From an uncultured Clostridia bacterium (GTDB lineage: Bacteria; Bacillota; Clostridia; TANB77; CAG-508), in the NCBI GenBank assembly GCA_944388605.1, contig CALXJJ010000008.1, positions 1 to 62,791 on the forward strand: 62,791 bases of DNA, read 5' to 3'. The notes under the pieces were generated by a model. That model saw nothing but the letters and a program-made list of their open reading frames with translations, had not been told where the DNA came from and did no database searches. Position 1 is the first letter of the stretch. Each line of letters starts with the position of its first letter. A program made the translations under genes and the position numbers. This document shows positions 41,819-50,550 of the stretch, piece after piece.

Positions 41819-42688
41819 ATGATACAAACAATATCAATTATTGGAGGAGATTTAAGAATTGTTAAATTAATCGAAATGCTTTCAAATGATGGATATGAAA
41901 TATGGACATATGCATTAGAAAAGGCAGAAAATCTAGATAAATTGCCAAATGTACACAAATGTAAAACAATAGAACAGGTAACAGAAAAGTCAGATATAAT
42001 AATAGGTTCAATTCCTCTTTCAAGTAATAATACAGATGTAAATACGCCATTTAGTGATGAAAAATTAACAATTGAGAAATTGACTATGAATATTATAGGT
42101 AAGACTTTTATAGCAGGTAGCATAAAACAAGAATTTTACAAATTTTTAGAAGGAAAGAAAATAAAAATAATAGATTTATTAAACCGTGAAGAATTAACAG
42201 TATTAAATACTATTTCTACAGCAGAAGGAGCTATTCAAATTGCTATGGAAGAAACAACAAGAACTATACATGATAGTAATATAATGGTTATGGGATATGG
42301 AAGAGTAGGAAAGATCTTAGCTAATATGTTAAAAGGAATAGGAGCAAATGTATATTGTGAAGCAAGGAAGAATGTTGATTTAGCATGGATTAAAGCTTAT
42401 GGATATACACCAGTTCATTTAAATGAAATTGAAAAAGTACTAGGAAAAATGGATATAATAATTAATACAATTCCACATGTAATTTTAGATGAACAAAAAT
42501 TAGAAAAAATTGATAAAGACTGTTTAATAATTGATTTAGCTTCAAATCCTGGTGGGGTTGACAGAACTGTAGCAAAAAAACATGGATTAAAAACTATATG
42601 GGCATTATCATTACCTGGAAAAGTCGCACCATTGACTTCAGCAGAATTTATTAAGGATACTATATATAATATTTTTAAAGAATTATAG
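41819..42688 (+). CDS. dpaA: Dipicolinate synthase subunit A
   Basis: Makes dipicolinic acid, the spore-core chelator, from dihydrodipicolinate with the flavoprotein subunit DpaB. 289 aa: N-terminal half with SIIGGDLRIVKLIEML, the GSIPLSSNN loop, and a C-terminal NAD(P)-binding Rossmann domain with MVMGYGRVGKILANMLKG (about 160) and LASNPGGVDRTVAKK, closing with SLPGKVAPLTSAEFIKDTI. AAAGGAAAG precedes ATG 41819. In bacilli dpaB (spoVFB) follows directly; here uppP follows after a 159-bp gap and no dpaB is in the window. Mother-cell sigma-K control is expected. Confidence 0.93.
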   Translation: MIQTISIIGGDLRIVKLIEMLSNDGYEIWTYALEKAENLDKLPNVHKCKTIEQVTEKSDIIIGSIPLSSNNTDVNTPFSDEKLTIEKLTMNIIGKTFIAGSIKQEFYKFLEGKKIKIIDLLNREELTVLNTISTAEGAIQIAMEETTRTIHDSNIMVMGYGRVGKILANMLKGIGANVYCEARKNVDLAWIKAYGYTPVHLNEIEKVLGKMDIIINTIPHVILDEQKLEKIDKDCLIIDLASNPGGVDRTVAKKHGLKTIWALSLPGKVAPLTSAEFIKDTIYNIFKEL

Positions 42689-42699
42689 TTTTTTAGAAA

Positions 42700-42790
42700 A
42701 TAATTGACTTTTGGCAATGTGGAAACTACATTCGAGAATGCTTTGGTGTACACAAAGTATGTTCTAAATTTTTCATTTGTTTGCCTAGCG
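42700..42790 (+). ncRNA. Possible structured leader between dpaA and uppP
   Basis: GGCAA (about 42713-42717) can pair with TTGCC (about 42780-42784), enclosing AATGT / ACATT and GCTTTG / CAAAGT hairpins: a three-way-junction shape. GC-richer than its surroundings. No known riboswitch recognised; not part of the dispersed repeat. Confidence 0.3.
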
Positions 42791-42847
42791 AAAAAATAAT
42801 AATATTAATAAATTAAATTTTGAAAAAAAGAAAGGGAAGAAAATAAA

Positions 42848-43633
42848 ATGACAATATTACAAGCATTAGTATTAGGAATAGTACAAGGATTAACAGAACT
42901 ATTGCCGATATCAAGCTCAGCACATTTAACAATATTACCATGGTTGTTTAATTGGACACAAATACCAGAAAGCTTTGATGTAGCCTTGCATTTTGGAACT
43001 TTACTAGCGATAGGAATATTTTTTGCAAAAGATTGGATACAATTAATAAAAGGCGGATATAATCAAATTATAAAAAAAGAAAAAAGTTTTGAAGGAAAAA
43101 TGTTTTGGTATTTAGTAATTGCTACAATACCGGGTGGAATAATAGGATTTATATTAGATACGTTTGTGGGAGATACATTAAAAGGTCCTACTCTTATTGC
43201 TATAGCATTAATTATAATGGGTATAATTTTATATATAGTCGATAAAAAGTGTCCATCAGATACTTCCTATGAAAAAATGAATTTTAAACAAACTTTTTTA
43301 ATAGGATTATCTCAAGCACTTGCTTTCATACCAGGAGTTTCAAGATCAGGAGTTACAATGACAACTGCAAGATTAATGGGAGTAAAAAGAGAATCAGCAG
43401 CAAAATATTCTTTTATGCTATCAGCTCCAATTGTATTAGGTGCCACAATATTCAAAATTAAAGATTTTGTTTTTAATATTCCATTTATTATTGGAGTATT
43501 AGCAAGTTTTATTGTCGGAATAATAGTTATTAAATTTTTATTAAAATATTTGCAAAAAGGTAATTTTAAAATATTTGCAATTTATAGAGTTATATTTGGA
43601 ATAATTATTTTAGCTAAAATAATTATTGGATAA
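42848..43633 (+). CDS. uppP: Undecaprenyl-diphosphatase (BacA/UppP)
   Basis: Membrane enzyme recycling undecaprenyl pyrophosphate to the carrier lipid used for peptidoglycan, giving bacitracin tolerance. 261 aa with about eight hydrophobic segments: GIVQGLTELLPISSSAHLTI at residues 11-30 with the catalytic Glu, HFGTLLAI, FIPGVSRSGVTMTTARLMG near 165. The site is GGGAAG. Followed by a terminator, then a repeat. Confidence 0.96.
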   Translation: MTILQALVLGIVQGLTELLPISSSAHLTILPWLFNWTQIPESFDVALHFGTLLAIGIFFAKDWIQLIKGGYNQIIKKEKSFEGKMFWYLVIATIPGGIIGFILDTFVGDTLKGPTLIAIALIIMGIILYIVDKKCPSDTSYEKMNFKQTFLIGLSQALAFIPGVSRSGVTMTTARLMGVKRESAAKYSFMLSAPIVLGATIFKIKDFVFNIPFIIGVLASFIVGIIVIKFLLKYLQKGNFKIFAIYRVIFGIIILAKIIIG

Positions 43634-43639
43634 CAAAAT

Positions 43640-43688
43640 CGGAAAATCTTAAGAACTAATATGTTTTTTAAGATTTTTCGTTTTTTTT
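43640..43688 (+). terminator. Terminator of uppP
   Basis: 13-bp stem CGGAAAATCTTAA (43640-43652) with TTAAGATTTTTCG (43668-43680), followed by eight T that run into repeat module A. Confidence 0.88.
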
Positions 43689-43752
43689 GTTGAATAGGAA
43701 AAACTCGATTTTTCCTATTCAACAAAAAAACATTGCACAGAAAAATTGCTAT
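43687..43752 (+). repeat. Dispersed repeat, module A only
   Basis: Perfect 17-bp palindrome TTGTTGAATAGGAAAAA (43687-43703) / 43709-43725, loop CTCGA, then CATTGCACAGAAAAATTGC. Starts in the terminator T tract of uppP. Confidence 0.8.
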
Positions 43753-43884
43753 TGTTCTTATATTAGAAAATATATTATATACAAAATCACAATTATCAGA
43801 ATTAATAAATTATAAAAAATAATAATACAAATATTACAAATATTACAAAAAAATTACAGTTGTATTACATTTAAAAATAAAGTA

Positions 43885-43912
43885 TTGACTTTTATAAAAA
43901 AAAAGATAAAAT
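43885..43912 (+). promoter_or_regulatory. Promoter of the pilus operon
   Basis: TTGACT (43885-43890), 16 bp, TAAAAT (43907-43912), about 97 bp before the first start codon. The stretch 43753-43884 holds no gene; it is very AT-rich. Confidence 0.55.
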
Positions 43913-44008
43913 ATTATAAGAAATGATATTGCTTTCCAAAAAACGTCAGTATTATTTCAAAAAAAAAGTATAAAATATAAACAAGAGAAAATAATAGGAG
44001 AAGTTAAA

Positions 44009-45625
44009 ATGCCAAGTTGTTTAGGATTGTATATTGAGAAAAATTTAATTAAATATGCTAAAGTTTCAAAAGAAAGAGAAAATATTAATATAGATTCATT
44101 CGGTATAAAATTTTATGATAAATTAGATGAAGCAATCAAACAAATAGTTACAGAAACATACAGCTTTAAGATACCAATAAGTGTAAATTTATCTGAAGAA
44201 ATGTATGCTTACTTTTATATGTTTAAATTACTAAATAATACAGATTTAAAAAAAGCTATAAAAACAGAATTTGGATCTTTTTGTTATGACAAGAATATGA
44301 ATGAAAATGCTTTTGAATCAAGATATGCTATAATGGATTCTTTAGAAGATAAAGATAAAATTAAAGTGTTATACTGCTATGCAAACAAAAATGAAATTAA
44401 TAGAAAAAATCAACAATTTGAACAATATAAGCTAGGAACAATTTCTCCAATCTCTACAACAATTGCCAATTTAGCAGATGTTAAAAGCAAAGAAAATGTA
44501 GCAATTGTAAATATAGAAGATAAAACAACAATAACAACGATTATAGATAAAAAGGTATATGATATAGATATAATTGAAAAAGGTTCAGTAGATATTTTGG
44601 ATAGAATAAATGCAAAAGAAAATTCATATACAAAATCATATAATATTTGCAAAAATTCTACAATATATACAATGGAAGGAAAGGATTTACAAGAAGAGGA
44701 GAATGAGTATTTAGAAGATATAGTTCCAGTATTATTTGAAATTGCAACAAAAACAAAAGAAATTCTTGCAGAAAAAATAAAAAAAATAGACAAGGTTTAT
44801 ATAACAGGTACAGCATCAGTAATAAATAATGTTGACTTATATTTTCAAGAATTTCTTACAGAATGCAAGTGTGAAATATTAAAACCATATTTTATAACAA
44901 ATAGTGTAAAAATAAACATTAAAGATTATATAGAAGTAAACTCTGCAATTGCATTAGCATTACAAGGATTAGGATATGGAATAAAAGCAATGAACTTTAA
45001 GAACAAAACATTATCAGATGATTTTAAGAAGTTCATATCAATGGAAGCAAATAGTGGAAAAACTAAAGGAATAAAAGGAAGTTTTTTTAAAAACGATTTA
45101 GGAGAAAAATTAGATAAAGCAGAAATTTGGATGGTAAGAACAGCAGTTGGCTTACTAGTGTTAAGTTTAATATATTCTGGTTTTTCAATATTCTTAAATA
45201 GTGAAATAAATAGGAAATCTAATGAAGTAGATGATTTAGTAAGATATACTAATAAGCAAATAGCAAGTATTGAAAAAGATTCAACAGAAGTAATTACAAG
45301 AACAAGAAATTATCAAAAAATGATAGATTCGTTAGATAATTTAAGTGAAAGAGTTACGCAAAAATATGAAAATAAAAATGCTATTCCAACATTGTTAAGT
45401 CAATTAATGTCAATAATTCCTAAAGGAGTAAAAATAACATCTATAGAAAACACATCAGGAAAGAAAGTAGAAATAAAAGCACAATCAGAGCAATATGAAC
45501 AATTAGGGTATTTTAAAGTAAAAATTAAAAGTGACGGAATACTTGTTCCAACATCTGTTGTTTCAACACAAGGAATAAAACAAGGTAATGTTGTAACTGT
45601 TACTATAGAAGGAGAATTGCCATGA
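44009..45625 (+). CDS. PilM-PilN fusion, type IV pilus assembly
   Basis: Inner-membrane platform component of a type IV pilus or related machine. 538 aa: the first about 340 residues form a PilM-like actin-fold (CLGLYIEKNLIKYAKV at the start, VAIVNIEDKTTITTI near 165, VYITGTASVI near 268). A linker with a hydrophobic segment (about 375-395) follows, then a PilN-like periplasmic-type coiled coil and domain (ALSQLMSIIPKGVKITSIEN-type pattern near 460). PilM and PilN are usually separate genes; here they are joined. First gene of the operon; overlaps the PilO-like gene by 4 bp (ATGA). Confidence 0.82.
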   Translation: MPSCLGLYIEKNLIKYAKVSKERENINIDSFGIKFYDKLDEAIKQIVTETYSFKIPISVNLSEEMYAYFYMFKLLNNTDLKKAIKTEFGSFCYDKNMNENAFESRYAIMDSLEDKDKIKVLYCYANKNEINRKNQQFEQYKLGTISPISTTIANLADVKSKENVAIVNIEDKTTITTIIDKKVYDIDIIEKGSVDILDRINAKENSYTKSYNICKNSTIYTMEGKDLQEEENEYLEDIVPVLFEIATKTKEILAEKIKKIDKVYITGTASVINNVDLYFQEFLTECKCEILKPYFITNSVKINIKDYIEVNSAIALALQGLGYGIKAMNFKNKTLSDDFKKFISMEANSGKTKGIKGSFFKNDLGEKLDKAEIWMVRTAVGLLVLSLIYSGFSIFLNSEINRKSNEVDDLVRYTNKQIASIEKDSTEVITRTRNYQKMIDSLDNLSERVTQKYENKNAIPTLLSQLMSIIPKGVKITSIENTSGKKVEIKAQSEQYEQLGYFKVKIKSDGILVPTSVVSTQGIKQGNVVTVTIEGELP

Positions 45626-46314
45626 AAAAAATATTATTAAGTATTTTGCTAATTCTATTATGTGTACTTTTATATTTTGTAATATTTAATGGAATAAGTA
45701 TTGGAAACTTTGAAATTTCTAGTGCAGAACAAATTTCAAATGATAATGATAAATTGGATGAATCAATAGAAAAACTTAATACATTATCAAGAGTTACTTA
45801 TGAAGAAAAAAATAATGAATTAACAAAACAAATAAAAGAATTATCTGATAAAAAAAATGAATATTTAGATAAAGCAAATTTGAGTTCACCAGAAGAAATA
45901 AAATTAGCAACACAGGAAGAAAGTTATAAAATGGAATATTTATGGACAAAATTAGGAAATTATGCTACAGAAAAAGGTGTAAATTTAAGATTCGAAGTAG
46001 TAAATGGAATTGATAATTATAAAAATTTGAATTTTACATTAACAGGAAGTTATGTAGCAATAATAGATTATATCTCAGCAATAGAAAATGATACAGAACT
46101 TAATTTTACTCCTGTGAATTTTAAAATGGTTAATAATACAGGTGATACTTCACAAGGTAAACTTCAAGCTACATTTACAGTTGAATCAATACCAATTGTT
46201 ATAGAAAAAGTAGAATCTAATTCTACAGATGAAAACTCTGATGACAAAAATACAGTAAAAGATGAGGAAGATAAAAAGGAAAATACAAATACAGTCCAAG
46301 AAGCTGAGTCATAG
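45622..46314 (+). CDS. PilO-like pilus assembly protein
   Basis: 230 aa: one N-terminal membrane segment (about residues 4-23), a coiled coil (about 40-90) and a ferredoxin-like domain with LNFTLTGSYVAIIDYISAIEND (about 135-160), the PilO pattern. The C-terminal about 35 residues are acidic and polar. Overlaps the PilM-PilN gene, as expected for partners of one complex. Confidence 0.75.
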   Translation: MKKILLSILLILLCVLLYFVIFNGISIGNFEISSAEQISNDNDKLDESIEKLNTLSRVTYEEKNNELTKQIKELSDKKNEYLDKANLSSPEEIKLATQEESYKMEYLWTKLGNYATEKGVNLRFEVVNGIDNYKNLNFTLTGSYVAIIDYISAIENDTELNFTPVNFKMVNNTGDTSQGKLQATFTVESIPIVIEKVESNSTDENSDDKNTVKDEEDKKENTNTVQEAES

Positions 46315-46326
46315 GAGGGGATAAAT

Positions 46327-46770
46327 ATGGTTAAATCAATATTAAAAGAAATAATTATATTATTGCTGTTGTGTGTTGCAATTATATTAGTATTAGGTGT
46401 AATTTTCTATGAGGATATACCATCAACTAAAGTGTTACCTTCAAAAGTGGAAGCGTATAAAACACCAAATAGTATTGCAGAAGAAATAAATACAGAAGTA
46501 AATGGATTGGAAAAAATAAATATAGTTTATGAAGTAACAGATTCTGATTTGAATATATATAAAAGTAGCAAAAGTTATGTTCCAGGAAAAGTAGATCCAT
46601 TTTCTGATGATATTTCAGAAAATGTAAATACTACAACAAATAATAATAATGCAAATAACAGTTCTAATAATAATAATACAAATAATAATTCTAATAATAG
46701 TGCTAATAGTAATTCTGAAGATAATAATACTTCTGAAGAGCATTTCTATAATAGCACAGGAACAAAATAA
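46327..46770 (+). CDS. Membrane protein with Asn-rich tail in the pilus operon
   Basis: 147 aa: one membrane segment (about residues 9-30), then an extracytoplasmic part with SKSYVPGKVDPFSDD (about 85-99) and a low-complexity Asn/Ser tail of about 40 residues. The DPF motif and position after the PilO-like gene recall PilP, but the beta domain of PilP is missing. AGGAGGGG precedes the start. Unrecognised beyond that. Confidence 0.7.
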   Translation: MVKSILKEIIILLLLCVAIILVLGVIFYEDIPSTKVLPSKVEAYKTPNSIAEEINTEVNGLEKINIVYEVTDSDLNIYKSSKSYVPGKVDPFSDDISENVNTTTNNNNANNSSNNNNTNNNSNNSANSNSEDNNTSEEHFYNSTGTK

Positions 46771-46833
46771 TTTAATTAGGTTATATTTATATTAAATAAA
46801 TATATACAAAAAAATAATAAGGAGGAATTTTTT

Positions 46834-47079
46834 ATGAGAAATCAAAGAGGTATTACTTTGATAGCATTAGCTGTAACAATTATTGTGTTAATTATATTAG
46901 CAGGTGTTACAATCACATTAGCTATTCAATCAAATGGTCTTTTCAGAAAAGCTGAAGAAGCTCAAAAGTACCAAGAAAATGCAGCTGCATATGATGATCA
47001 ATTAACAGAAAATGTTGAATATTTCGTTGATGATTATGTTAACGATGTAACAGCAAATCAACAAGCATCGGGAGACTAA
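46834..47079 (+). CDS. Pilin-like protein (type IV prepilin N-terminus)
   Basis: 81 aa: short leader RNQRG, cleavage site after Gly, then ITLIALAVTIIVLIILAGVTI, a classic pilin hydrophobic helix, followed by an acidic short head (EEAQKYQENAAAYDDQL). Mature position 5, normally Glu, is Ala here. Likely the major pilin of this operon by its strong site (AAGGAGG) and a terminator-like hairpin after it (read-through needed for the rest). Confidence 0.85.
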   Translation: MRNQRGITLIALAVTIIVLIILAGVTITLAIQSNGLFRKAEEAQKYQENAAAYDDQLTENVEYFVDDYVNDVTANQQASGD

Positions 47080-47094
47080 TATTTGATCTATATA

Positions 47095-47131
47095 AAGGTT
47101 ACCTAAAGAGTAATAAATTTTAGGTAACCTT
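47095..47131 (+). terminator. Hairpin after the pilin gene
   Basis: Perfect 13-bp stem AAGGTTACCTAAA (47095-47107) / TTTAGGTAACCTT (47119-47131), weak T tract. Probably an attenuator or mRNA stabiliser giving more pilin than downstream products. Confidence 0.7.
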
Positions 47132-47154
47132 ATTTAGAATACGAGGGAATAAAA

Positions 47155-47952
47155 ATGAATTTAATATTATATATTTTAATATTTATGATAGGTACAGTAT
47201 TTGGAAGTTTTTTTACATTAGCTATTTATAGATTACCTTTAGGAAAAGATATTATTCATGAAAGATCTTTTTGTCCAAACTGTAACCATAAGTTAAGATT
47301 TTTAGATATGATACCAATATTAAGTTATATTTTCTTAGGAGGAAAATGTAGATATTGTAAAAATAAAATAAAACCAAGATATTTAATACTAGAAGTTTTA
47401 TCTGGGATAACATTTTTGTTGTTTGCAATTTCACTAGATTTAAATATATATGATTTATCAGCAAGCAAGTTAATATATGTATGTTTAGGACTTTTATATA
47501 TAGCAGGATTATTTATTATAGCAGGTATAGATAAACAAAATAGGACAATTCAAGTATCAGTTTTGTTATATGAAAGTATTATTTCAATATTATATATGAT
47601 TTATCTATATGTAGTAGAAGAAGCTAATATGTATAGATATGTTATATATTTGTGTTTATTCTGTTTATTAGAATTATATAATATAAGATATATAAGAAAA
47701 AACGGTAAAAATAATTATATATTTCAGACTGCACTATTATGTCTATGTATGTCACTATTTTGTGGGGAAGGACCTTTTATAATAAGTGCAATATTAACTA
47801 TATTAGTATTTTTAGCTATAGTTTTAGTGAAAAAATTGAAAAAGCATACATATAATTTAAAACAAATTATGAATGGTACTTCAGTAGTATATATATTATG
47901 CATTTGTAATATAATATCATTAATTTTAACAAATTATTTAATTTACAAATAG
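47155..47952 (+). CDS. Prepilin peptidase (PilD-like)
   Basis: Membrane Asp protease that cuts prepilin leaders and methylates the new N-terminus. 265 aa: N-terminal segment FMIGTVFGSFFTLAIYRLPLGK, the cytoplasmic four-Cys zinc site CPNC ... CRYC (about residues 40-67), and about seven membrane segments. The first catalytic Asp region is AGIDKQNRTI (near 123). Where family members carry GxGD, this protein reads GEGP (near 204), so the second Asp appears replaced; an unseen shift could move it. Confidence 0.85.
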   Translation: MNLILYILIFMIGTVFGSFFTLAIYRLPLGKDIIHERSFCPNCNHKLRFLDMIPILSYIFLGGKCRYCKNKIKPRYLILEVLSGITFLLFAISLDLNIYDLSASKLIYVCLGLLYIAGLFIIAGIDKQNRTIQVSVLLYESIISILYMIYLYVVEEANMYRYVIYLCLFCLLELYNIRYIRKNGKNNYIFQTALLCLCMSLFCGEGPFIISAILTILVFLAIVLVKKLKKHTYNLKQIMNGTSVVYILCICNIISLILTNYLIYK

Positions 47953-47964
47953 GAGTGTGAGATT

Positions 47965-48390
47965 GTGAGAGCGAAAAAAGTAATTTTATCAGAAAGAGCA
48001 GTGACAGGAACAGACATAGTTGTTGCTATGGTAATATTTGTTATGTTTATTGGTTTATTTTCAACTACTTTTATAAAAGTATATAAAGCATCAACTTTCG
48101 CTACTGCAAGTTCAAATGCTATAGGTTATATCTCTCAGATACTAGAGCAAGTAGAAGCAATACCATATGATGGAATTACAAATGGTACAAATGATGAATT
48201 AGCAGAATATATTAAAGAATTGAAAATACCAGAAATGTATAAAGTTAGTGTTGATGTTACAAAATACAATCAAACAGCAGGAAATACAAGTAAACAAGAT
48301 ATAATAAAAATTGTAAAAGTAAAAATAGATTATTCCTTGCAAGAGCAAAATGAAAATATAGAAATAAAAAGATTAAAAGTTAAAGTATAA
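47965..48390 (+). CDS. Pseudopilin-like protein (PilV/GspI type)
   Basis: 141 aa, GTG start at 47965 with GGAGTG upstream. After a short leader (RAKKVILSERAVTG) comes a hydrophobic helix TDIVVAMVIFVMFIGLFSTTF and a polar C-terminal domain with EQVEAIPYDGI, common in minor pilins. The cleavage site is atypical and the usual Glu is absent. 12 bp after the peptidase. Confidence 0.7.
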   Translation: MRAKKVILSERAVTGTDIVVAMVIFVMFIGLFSTTFIKVYKASTFATASSNAIGYISQILEQVEAIPYDGITNGTNDELAEYIKELKIPEMYKVSVDVTKYNQTAGNTSKQDIIKIVKVKIDYSLQEQNENIEIKRLKVKV

Positions 48391-48445
48391 ATATAACAAT
48401 TATTTTCTAGTATATTTGCATTAAAAGAAAGGAATGATAATAATA

Positions 48446-48883
48446 ATGAAACAAGAAAAAGGTATAACATTAACTTCTTTATGTGTGTTTTTAGTTGTAT
48501 TAACAATTGTAATGGGTTCATTAGCAGTATTAACAAATTTTTTTAATGAACATTTTAGTTATATGCATAATTCAGGTAAAAATGCAGGAGAATTTACAAA
48601 ATTTAATTTAGCTTTTTTATCAGATGTACAAACATCTAACATAAAAGTAAACTCTATAACAAATAGTCAAATTGAATTTTCTAATGGTAGTAAATACACA
48701 TATAAAAATGAAAAAATTTTTAGAAATGGAGAAGTATTAGCAAACAATGTAAAACAAATGAGTTTTACAAAAGAAGATAAACAAGTGGATAATTCAACTT
48801 TAACAATAGTAAAAGTAAGTATTCTTGTTGGAGATAAATATAGTTTTAATAAAACAATAGAATATACTTTAAAAAATTATTAA
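48446..48883 (+). CDS. Pilin-like protein, minor
   Basis: 145 aa: leader KQEKG, site after Gly, helix ITLTSLCVFLVVLTIVMGSL, then a beta-rich head (SQIEFSNGSKYTYKNEKIFRNG) as in minor pilins. Mature position 5 is Ser, not Glu. ATG 48446 preferred, about 11 nt after AAAGGAATG; in-frame ATG 48434 sits on that site. Confidence 0.75.
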   Translation: MKQEKGITLTSLCVFLVVLTIVMGSLAVLTNFFNEHFSYMHNSGKNAGEFTKFNLAFLSDVQTSNIKVNSITNSQIEFSNGSKYTYKNEKIFRNGEVLANNVKQMSFTKEDKQVDNSTLTIVKVSILVGDKYSFNKTIEYTLKNY

Positions 48884-48908
48884 TACGAAAGAGAGGAATG
48901 TGATAAAT

Positions 48909-50537
48909 ATGGATGGGAAAAAAAGACAACCTTTAGGTGTTGAACTAGTAAAGAGAGGTATAGTTACTGAAGAAGCTATTGATAAAGCTTTAGAGTATCA
49001 GAGAACTCATACAAATAAGAAATTGGGAGATATTATTTCTATATTAAATCTTGCTGACAAAGCTAGTTTGATAGAAGCGATAGGAGATATTTTAGGCGAA
49101 AAAACTATGCTTTTAACTGAAAAAGAAGTTAAAATTAATGTTATAGATTATATATCTTTAGATGTAGCAATGCAAAATAAAGTCGTTCCTTTTGATATTA
49201 TAGGTGGAAAAATAAAAGTATGTTTTGCAGATACATCTAATAGAAGGGCTGTAGAAACAGTAAGATTGTTGATGCTTAATAAAGGATTAGTAATGGATAA
49301 ATATATAACATTTGAATCTAATATATTTAATATATTAGAGAGTCTTACTGGTGAAGCATCTGATACGATTAATACTAATAGAGATATATCTGGATTGATA
49401 GATACTATTATAAAAACTGCGATGGAAAAAAGAGCAAGTGATATTCATATAGAACCAGAAGAAGAGAATGTAAGAGTAAGATATAGAATAGATGGAAGAC
49501 TTGTAAGTGCAGCAACTATAGAAAAAGAAAAACAGCAACAAATAATAGGAAGATTAAAAGCTATTTCTAATATGCATCAAGAAAAGCAAGATTCACAAGA
49601 TGGAAGAATATTATTATATCCTGATTATAATATCCGTGTTTCTTCACAAAGAAATGTATATGGGGAAAAATTTGTTTTAAGATTATTAAAAAAGAATTCA
49701 GATGTAAAAAGATTATTTGAATTAGGATTCCCACAAAATGATAAATTAGTAAAGGACGCATTTGAAAAAAGAAATTGTATAACAGTTATAGCTGCACCAA
49801 CTGGAGAAGGAAAAACAACAACATTGTATAGTATAATAGATTTACTAAATAGTGCTGATTTAAATGTTACTACAATAGAAGATCCTGTTGAAATAAGAAT
49901 ACCAGGATTAAATCAGATAGAGATTGACCCAAGAATAGGGTTTACAAATTCATTAAGAACTGTATTAAGACAAGATCCAGATATAATTTTAGTAGGAGAA
50001 ATAAGAGATAATGAAACAGCAGAAATAGCATTACAAGCAGGGCAAACTGGACATTATGTTTTATCTACTATTCATACTATAGAAGCAGTAGAAGTAGTAA
50101 CAAGATTAAGAAAAATGGGAATTTCAGATTATGATATATCTAGTACATTAGCAACTTCAGTATCACAAAGATTGATGAGAAAAATGTGCCCATATTGTGC
50201 AAGAGAAAGAGATTTTACAGATGAAGAGATTAAAATAATAAATCAAATAGGAGAAAAATATAATTATACATTTAATTTAGATGGAAAGAAAACATATACT
50301 CCAGTAGGTTGTCAAAAATGTAACCAAACAGGCTTTTATGATAGAATAGCTGTATATGAAATACTACTTGTAACTGATAAAATTAAAGATATGATAGCTT
50401 CACATAGTTCTACAATAGATATTAAGAAAGAAGCTATGAAAGAAGGATTTGAACCATTACCAATAGATGGAATTAATAAAGTTCTTAGTGGAATAACAAC
50501 ATTAGAAGAACTTAATAATAAGTTATTAATATTTTAA
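48909..50537 (+). CDS. pilB: Type IV pilus assembly ATPase PilB/GspE
   Basis: Hexameric motor that drives pilin polymerisation. 542 aa: N-terminal GspE domain (1-150, LGDIISILNLADKASLIEAIG), linker, then ATPase with Walker A PTGEGKTTT (near 300; Glu where most have Ser), Asp box TIEDPVEI, Walker B ILVGEIRD, His box, and the zinc site CPYC ... CQKC (about 430-475). ATG 48909 chosen because AGAGG lies about 12 nt upstream. Confidence 0.95.
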   Translation: MDGKKRQPLGVELVKRGIVTEEAIDKALEYQRTHTNKKLGDIISILNLADKASLIEAIGDILGEKTMLLTEKEVKINVIDYISLDVAMQNKVVPFDIIGGKIKVCFADTSNRRAVETVRLLMLNKGLVMDKYITFESNIFNILESLTGEASDTINTNRDISGLIDTIIKTAMEKRASDIHIEPEEENVRVRYRIDGRLVSAATIEKEKQQQIIGRLKAISNMHQEKQDSQDGRILLYPDYNIRVSSQRNVYGEKFVLRLLKKNSDVKRLFELGFPQNDKLVKDAFEKRNCITVIAAPTGEGKTTTLYSIIDLLNSADLNVTTIEDPVEIRIPGLNQIEIDPRIGFTNSLRTVLRQDPDIILVGEIRDNETAEIALQAGQTGHYVLSTIHTIEAVEVVTRLRKMGISDYDISSTLATSVSQRLMRKMCPYCARERDFTDEEIKIINQIGEKYNYTFNLDGKKTYTPVGCQKCNQTGFYDRIAVYEILLVTDKIKDMIASHSSTIDIKKEAMKEGFEPLPIDGINKVLSGITTLEELNNKLLIF

Positions 50538-50550
50538 TGGAGGATAACAA

